A stretch of DNA of 64,000 nt from CAKZQX01 sp034436755 (GTDB lineage Bacteria > Chloroflexota > Chloroflexia > Chloroflexales > Chloroflexaceae), in the NCBI GenBank assembly GCA_034436755.1, contig DAOTVB010000113.1, positions 9,582 to 73,581 of the forward strand, read 5' to 3'. The position numbers and the translations under genes were made by a program. The first letter of the stretch is position 1, and every line of letters begins with the position of its first letter. The notes beneath the pieces were generated by a model that worked only from the letters and a program-made list of their open reading frames with translations, was not told the origin of the DNA and made no database searches. Positions 59,463-64,000 of this stretch are shown piece by piece.

Positions 59463-61676
59463 ATGTCGCCGCAACTGCGAGTTGTCCGCCGCGTCAGTCT
59501 GTTCGTCCTGGTCAGCCTGCTGATCAGCCTGGTTCCACCGACCCACCCCCAACCACACCCGGTTGCGGCCGCACCCGGCACCTGTGCCGCCACCCCGTTG
59601 GGCGTTGCCACAGATTTCAATGTCTTCATCCTGGGCGATCTCACGCACCAGTTCACCGATACCGAAGGGCGACTGGCCGTTGGCGGGAATGCCACGCTGG
59701 AGAGCTACAGCGTAGGCCGCCGCCTGACGGCTGATGCCGATGCCACGGATACCCTGGTGGTGGGTGGCGACCTGAGCTATACCCACGGTGAGGTCGCCCG
59801 CGGCCATGTGGCTTACGGCGGAACTGCTACCCTGACCAATGTCACCCTCCTGACTGGCACGGCGCGCCAGGACACCCCACTGGACTTTGCCGCGGCTGCG
59901 GTGGATGTGGCGACGCGCGCGCGGGAGTGGGCCGATCTGCCGGCCACCGGCACCACACAGGTCACCGACTGGGGGGCGATCACCCTGGAAGGCAGCGACC
60001 CGACCCGCAATGTCTTCACCCTGGCCGGGGCGGATCTGGCCCGCGCCACCTCCCTGACCATTCGCGTGCCTACCGGGGCCACCGCCCTGGTCAATATTGA
60101 CGGCACAACCAACCAGATGCAGTATTTCGGCATCACGCTGGATGGTCCAACCCTGGCGCAGGTGGTCTACAACATGCCCCAGGCCACCAGCCTGACCCTG
60201 GATGGGATTGGGATCCTGGGGAGTATCCTGGCCCCGCATGCGGCGATCAGCTTCCCCAGCGGCAATATCGACGGCACGCTGATTGGGGCCAGTCTGACCG
60301 GCAGTGGCGAGGCGCACCATGTGCCGCCAGAAGTTTGCCTGCCGGAGTTGCCGCCCACGCCGACGCCCACTACCGACGACACCATCCCGCCAACGGCACC
60401 GACCAATCTGCGCAGTATTGCCCAGACGCCGACTATGGTCACGCTGGAGTGGGATGCGGCTACGGACGATGTTGGGATTGTCGCCTACGATGTGTACAGT
60501 GGTACCTTGCTCCTAACAATGACCAGCGAGGTGCGAACCACTGTGATGGGCCTGCGACCAGGAGTGCTGACCCGGGTAACCGTTCGCGCACGGGATGCCG
60601 CCGGGAATAGCTCACTCTCCAGTTTGCCGCTAGACGTTGAAATAGAGGCCGGCACGAGCAGGATCTACTTGCCGATAACCGGGCAGGGAGCGCCGACCAT
60701 TCCGGTTACTGCGCCCGGAGATGCGCAATATGTTACATTAGATTGGGCAGATCTGGAACCATCTGCCCTCGATCCCGGAGAGATGGTACCACAAGCGTAC
60801 AATGAGGGATATAATGCATATGTCGGTGATCCCGTCGCGGCGATGATCATCGCCTTTGGCCGGCAGGTTGATCCGGAACGTGACGATGCGTGTCTCCCTG
60901 CCAATGTGTGGGGAGTGCAACTCGTTGATCAAGCAGCGGTGGACCCGACCGGCTGTCGTGGTATCCGGAGTGAAGCGTGGGTCACTTCGATAGCGAACAA
61001 CTACATGCTTGGATATTATTCTAACCCGAAGCATTCCCGCAGAGCATTCATTGGTATCGGAACCAGCAACGGTAATTTTCCCTGGACATGCACCGATGCG
61101 CGCTGGTCTGCGGCCGGACGCGCCTGGCGCGCTGTTATCGAGGACATTGCCACTGTTGCTGAACCGTACGGGGAGAAGGTTTCCGTGCGCAGTGCCATTG
61201 ATGTGGAGTCCTGGTTTGGCGAGTATCCGCCTACGGGGGAGTATCCCGCCGGCTGGGTGGCCTGTGGTGCGGCCACTCAGTCCTGGTTTGATGGCTTTGA
61301 GGAAGAGACAGGCGGACGAGCCATGATGAACTTTGGCAGCAATGCGTTTGTCGAATATGACGCGGCCTGGACGCGAGAGCAGGTGTATGATGTGTTTGAT
61401 CGACGCGGACTCACGCTGGCCTATCCCCAGATCTACTGCGGGTCCGGCATTCCTGGCGTGGTCGGCTCCCAGGCAACCGCGTGGGCCGAATATCTCGACG
61501 ACTATCCGGAGATGTCTTTTGCCGGTGTGACGTCCGAAAATGCAGCAGCAAACTCACGCTGTCCTGATGAAACCTTACCCTGGGATGCGGCCTGGCAGGA
61601 GCTCGCTACTGCCATGACCGCAGCAGGTTCTCCCAATAGCCCGGGACGGTCAGTGATCAGCTTTTATCTTCCCTGA
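59463..61676 (+). CDS. Choice-of-anchor A surface protein with FN3 and a large unknown C-terminal domain
   Basis: A protein of 737 residues with a signal peptide (VVRRVSLFVLVSLLISLVPP...VAAAPG). Residues about 40-290 form a choice-of-anchor A domain: ATPLGVATDFNVFILGDLTHQFTDTEGRLAVGGNATL, LVVGGDLSYTHGEVARGHVAYGG and ILGSILAPHAAISFPSGNIDGTLI. A short PTPTPT linker and an FN3 domain (PPTAPTNLRSIAQTPTMVTLEWDAATDDVGIVAYDVY) follow. The last 250 residues are not recognised; they contain DAQYVTLDWADL, AIDVESWFGEYPPTG and SFAGVTSENAA and may be a barrel enzyme. AGGAGGTGG precedes the ATG at 59463. A secreted companion follows after 21 bases. Confidence 0.82.
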   Translation: MSPQLRVVRRVSLFVLVSLLISLVPPTHPQPHPVAAAPGTCAATPLGVATDFNVFILGDLTHQFTDTEGRLAVGGNATLESYSVGRRLTADADATDTLVVGGDLSYTHGEVARGHVAYGGTATLTNVTLLTGTARQDTPLDFAAAAVDVATRAREWADLPATGTTQVTDWGAITLEGSDPTRNVFTLAGADLARATSLTIRVPTGATALVNIDGTTNQMQYFGITLDGPTLAQVVYNMPQATSLTLDGIGILGSILAPHAAISFPSGNIDGTLIGASLTGSGEAHHVPPEVCLPELPPTPTPTTDDTIPPTAPTNLRSIAQTPTMVTLEWDAATDDVGIVAYDVYSGTLLLTMTSEVRTTVMGLRPGVLTRVTVRARDAAGNSSLSSLPLDVEIEAGTSRIYLPITGQGAPTIPVTAPGDAQYVTLDWADLEPSALDPGEMVPQAYNEGYNAYVGDPVAAMIIAFGRQVDPERDDACLPANVWGVQLVDQAAVDPTGCRGIRSEAWVTSIANNYMLGYYSNPKHSRRAFIGIGTSNGNFPWTCTDARWSAAGRAWRAVIEDIATVAEPYGEKVSVRSAIDVESWFGEYPPTGEYPAGWVACGAATQSWFDGFEEETGGRAMMNFGSNAFVEYDAAWTREQVYDVFDRRGLTLAYPQIYCGSGIPGVVGSQATAWAEYLDDYPEMSFAGVTSENAAANSRCPDETLPWDAAWQELATAMTAAGSPNSPGRSVISFYLP

Positions 61677-61697
61677 GAGAACACGGAGGAACTGGAG

Positions 61698-62471
61698 ATG
61701 TCATTCAAAGTAATCGCGTTCATCGTGCTGGCAGGTGGGATACTGGGTGTGCTTGGCCTGACACGCATATCCCTGCGCTCATCGCCCCTGGCGGCCTCGG
61801 AGCAATGCCCGCTGGAGACCTTTATGCAGCTTTCGGACGAAGAACAAGCGGACTGTATTGCGGCCATGGGCGGCAAAGCGGGATTCATTGCAACGGTGGA
61901 AGCGGCACAACAGGCCACCGCCCGTGCGAAGTACCCCAACGGTCCGGTGAATGTGCCGACCATCCCGGTCATCTCCACGCCCCGGCCCGCCGGGTATATT
62001 CCGCCGATCTACCTGGAGATCAAACCCCTGCATACCTCCGGTCCCGAGCGCACGGCGCCCAGTCGGTTTCAGTATGGGCAGAGTGTCTGGCATGTTGGTG
62101 CCGTCATGACGGCGGAAGGTGATCCCACTCCATTCTTTGTTGCCTCACGTCCCGATCAATGTGCTTTGCAATCACTTGTATTCGGCCATAGAGATGACAC
62201 GTTTCCCACGGCCAGGGTGGGGTACTCCTGGGATTGCCCCGAAGATATCGGTGACTTAACCATCACGGGTGCGACCGGACCCACGGGCATCATCACCGCC
62301 ACCGACGCCCTTAGCCGCACCATTACCTTTGACCTGGCAAACGAAACCTGGACGCTTGAGGGCACGCCCTGGCTGCCGGTGGCTACGCCTGTCCCCCGTG
62401 TCCTGAATACCACCGTCCCCTATCCGCCACCCGTTGATTTGGACGCGTCCACGTCCTATCCGGCACCCTAA
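61698..62471 (+). CDS. Secreted or membrane-anchored protein of unknown function
   Basis: A protein of 257 residues with an N-terminal hydrophobic helix (VIAFIVLAGGILGVLGL). It contains a Pro/Ile-rich linker (GPVNVPTIPVISTPRPAGYIPPIYLEIKP) and a beta-rich C-terminal half (DLTITGATGPTGIITATDALSRTITFDLANETWTLEG). Cysteines occur in pairs (EQCPLE, ADCIA, DQCALQ, WDCPED). I recognise no family. GGAGGAACTGG precedes the ATG. It is probably co-transcribed with the surface-protein gene. Confidence 0.7.
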   Translation: MSFKVIAFIVLAGGILGVLGLTRISLRSSPLAASEQCPLETFMQLSDEEQADCIAAMGGKAGFIATVEAAQQATARAKYPNGPVNVPTIPVISTPRPAGYIPPIYLEIKPLHTSGPERTAPSRFQYGQSVWHVGAVMTAEGDPTPFFVASRPDQCALQSLVFGHRDDTFPTARVGYSWDCPEDIGDLTITGATGPTGIITATDALSRTITFDLANETWTLEGTPWLPVATPVPRVLNTTVPYPPPVDLDASTSYPAP

Positions 62472-62552
62472 CTCCGGTCGCAGATTGCTGATGATGGGGG
62501 ACCAGCGCGCTGGAGTCGTGGCGCTGGTCGCCACCCACCGGCATGACTGCGG

Positions 62553-62738
62553 ATGAAACCATATCACTCAATCCCCGAAGACCTGGGCAACAACCTCATT
62601 GCCGTCAGCAAGCATACTGCGCATAACCGCTATCCCATTGTGCTCAGTAACGCGGTGACCCAGTACGCCTACAATCGGGCGAGCAATCAGATCGCCCTGT
62701 TCGATGCGCAGATATCACCTCCATCAAGCCACCTATGA
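62553..62738 (+). pseudogene. Upstream fragment of the YD-repeat gene in another frame
   Basis: A 61-codon frame that contains a YD-like word (VTQYAYNRASNQIALFDAQ) and then leaves the coding pattern before its stop at 62738. The stop overlaps the next start as ATGA. The YD pattern continues in the other frame as DITSIKPPMTLDHL. I see no ribosome site or signal peptide. The simplest reading is a frameshifted or truncated 5' end of the gene that follows; a coupled two-frame arrangement is possible. Confidence 0.5.
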
Positions 62739-64000
62739 CGCTGGACCATCTGGTCAGTGTGACCGATGGAAGCAACCGCCACCTGGAAACACGGGATGCC
62801 GTCACGCATGCGCTCCTGGCTACCTTCCAGTACACCAGCGATGGATTGCTGGAAGCGGTGATTGACCAGATCGGCCGGGAAACACGCATTACGCGCACGA
62901 ACAGCCGCATCACCCTGACCAGTCCCTTCGGGCTCCCAACCATCCTGGATCTGGAGAGCAGCGGCTATACCCGGCGGCTGACCAACCCCGCGAATGAGAC
63001 GCAGCGCTTTGACTTCACTCCCGGCGGGCTGCTTAACCATCGGATCACGCCCCGGGGTGGGCGCTACAGCTTTAGCTACAACGACCTGGGTCGCCTGGAT
63101 GGAACAATCAACCCGGTTGGTGGCGCAACCTGGTTGGCTCGCAATGACACGATCAGCTATCCCAACGGCTACAGCGTCACCGTCACCAATAGTCTGGGCG
63201 ATAGCGTAACCTATCTGGTGGCCCGGCCACAACCCGCCTATGCGATACGCGAACAGATCAGTTCCAACGGGAACAGCCGCACCATGCGGGTGTTGGAGCA
63301 TGGCCGACGCGTGTTGACGGAGGTCGATGGCACGACAACAACCATCCAGGAGCAGCCGGACTCGATCTGGGGCATGCTGGCTCCCGTTGTTGCGTCGGTT
63401 GAACTGGCCGCCGGGAGCAGCAGCGCCGCGCGGGTGCCCGGCCTGGCAACCCTGGTGCTCAGTGTCGCCAGCCAGACCCGGCCGGTGTGTGGTGGTGATC
63501 CCACTACCAGCGTGACGCGCACCATCACCCGCACGCCGCTCCAGCCCAATGATCCCTACGGCCCGCTCGCCGCCTACACGGAAGAGGTGGTGGTCAATGG
63601 GCGGAGCAGTACCACCAGCTATGATTACCAGACCAATACCTTTACCGTCATCGATCCCCAGGGACAGCAGACGACCCGCGTGCTGGACGCGCAGAACCGC
63701 CTGGACCGGGAGGAGGTCACCAACTTCCCACCTATCAGCTATGGCTACGATCCCGACACGGGATTGCTCGAAACGATCACGGAGGATGCCGGGACGATCA
63801 CGCGCATCACGCAGATGGAGTATGATGCCAATGGCTTCCTGGATACCGTCACCGACCCGCTGAACCAGGTGACCAACTACGGCTTTGACCGGGCCGGGCG
63901 GCCGACCGCCGTCGGGTTGCCGACCGGGCATGTGCAGGAGTACCGCTACAACCCGGACGGGCTGCTGGAGACCAGCATCGATCCGCGTGGCATCTATACC
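62735..64000 (+). CDS. RHS/YD-repeat protein (3' end outside window)
   Basis: An open frame of 422 codons that runs off the window. From the ATG at 62735 it reads YD repeats: LLATFQYTSDGLLEAVIDQIGRETRI, YSFSYNDLGRLDGTINPVGG, ISYGYDPDTGLLETITEDAGTITRI, MEYDANGFLDTVTDPLNQVTNYGFDRAGRPTAV, and EYRYNPDGLLETSIDPRGIY. Such repeats build the hollow beta shell of RHS/teneurin-like proteins, which often hold a C-terminal toxin or other cargo. No signal peptide is present in this frame, and a frame break lies at its start. The type of the C-terminal cargo lies outside the window. Confidence 0.75.
   Translation, partial: MTLDHLVSVTDGSNRHLETRDAVTHALLATFQYTSDGLLEAVIDQIGRETRITRTNSRITLTSPFGLPTILDLESSGYTRRLTNPANETQRFDFTPGGLLNHRITPRGGRYSFSYNDLGRLDGTINPVGGATWLARNDTISYPNGYSVTVTNSLGDSVTYLVARPQPAYAIREQISSNGNSRTMRVLEHGRRVLTEVDGTTTTIQEQPDSIWGMLAPVVASVELAAGSSSAARVPGLATLVLSVASQTRPVCGGDPTTSVTRTITRTPLQPNDPYGPLAAYTEEVVVNGRSSTTSYDYQTNTFTVIDPQGQQTTRVLDAQNRLDREEVTNFPPISYGYDPDTGLLETITEDAGTITRITQMEYDANGFLDTVTDPLNQVTNYGFDRAGRPTAVGLPTGHVQEYRYNPDGLLETSIDPRGIYT

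Noticed and set aside
59439..60320. A 293-codon open frame on the minus strand
   Set aside because: It is antisense to the choice-of-anchor A domain, which is well supported; the antisense product is low-complexity Gly/Gln-rich.
62687..63931. A 414-codon open frame on the minus strand
   Set aside because: The plus strand over the same bases encodes clear YD repeats to the window end. The minus frame is a shadow of GC-rich codons.
1..64000. tRNA, rRNA or other standard RNA genes
   Set aside because: I looked through the intergenic stretches for a tRNA T-arm (GGTTCGAAT type) and for rRNA-like sequence and saw none; a covariance-model search would be needed to exclude them fully.

Overview
The window looks like a chromosomal segment of a Chloroflexota bacterium, most likely class Chloroflexia and close to the filamentous anoxygenic phototrophs. 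This rests on gene content and style: a NifJ-type pyruvate:ferredoxin oxidoreductase next to a dihydroorotate dehydrogenase-like gene, a bidirectional NAD-linked [NiFe] hydrogenase set, many GAF/PAS kinases, CHAT and NACHT proteins, and a large load of small palindromic interspersed repeats. No rRNA, tRNA, CRISPR array, integrase or transposase gene was recognised. The genus cannot be fixed from the sequence alone.

Layout. 1-1.2 kb: the 3' part of a glycolate oxidase Fe-S subunit gene with a strong terminator. 1.3-10.6 kb: a signalling cluster made of a seven-GAF histidine kinase, a receiver fused to an APH-fold kinase-like domain, a receiver fused to a CHAT (caspase-like) domain, and a convergent P-loop ATPase with an OmpR-type DNA-binding tail. 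10.6-14.6 kb: a NUDIX protein, a small two-helix membrane protein, a CBS-pair protein and an APH-family kinase. 15.4-20.1 kb: pyruvate:ferredoxin oxidoreductase and a DHOD-like protein. 20.4-26.2 kb: a terminator-tipped leader followed by hoxE-F-U-Y-H and a maturation protease. 26.6-31 kb: a NarL-type regulator, tag glycosylase, and a histidine kinase/NarL regulator operon. 31-36 kb: an RraA-like protein, a kinase-like protein, an MFS exporter, a PAS membrane sensor and an alpha/beta-hydrolase-fold protein that lacks its serine. 36-38.6 kb: a copper/cytochrome module (PCuAC chaperone, cytochrome c lipoprotein, SCO). 39-45.5 kb: a NACHT-FGE protein divergent from an SbcC/Rad50 ATPase. 45.5-54.3 kb: a TolB-like propeller, an acetyltransferase, a methyltransferase, a hydrolase-cNMP fusion, a two-lobed aspartic protease with a small partner, and a patatin. 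54.8-58.5 kb: cell-envelope genes (polysaccharide deacetylase and LytR-CpsA-Psr protein). 59.4-64 kb: a choice-of-anchor A surface protein, a secreted companion, and a YD-repeat (RHS) gene that has a frame break near its start and runs off the window end.

How it works together. Pyruvate oxidation by the PFOR yields reduced ferredoxin, while the Hox enzyme exchanges electrons between NAD(H) and H2; both belong to fermentative or photoheterotrophic redox balancing. The 1.3-10.6 kb cluster couples a multi-sensor kinase to receivers that carry kinase-like and protease-like outputs, an architecture resembling the bacterial conflict/programmed-death networks in which CHAT, NACHT/STAND and TCAD-type domains occur. 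The NACHT-FGE protein at 39-42 kb fits the same theme.

The non-coding space is dominated by three families of short inverted-repeat elements. The most striking family, seen in about ten full or partial copies, has conserved ends (ACAGGAGTTACGCGGT and its complement), conserved inner arms, and in six copies a central palindrome whose sequence differs between copies while base pairing is kept.
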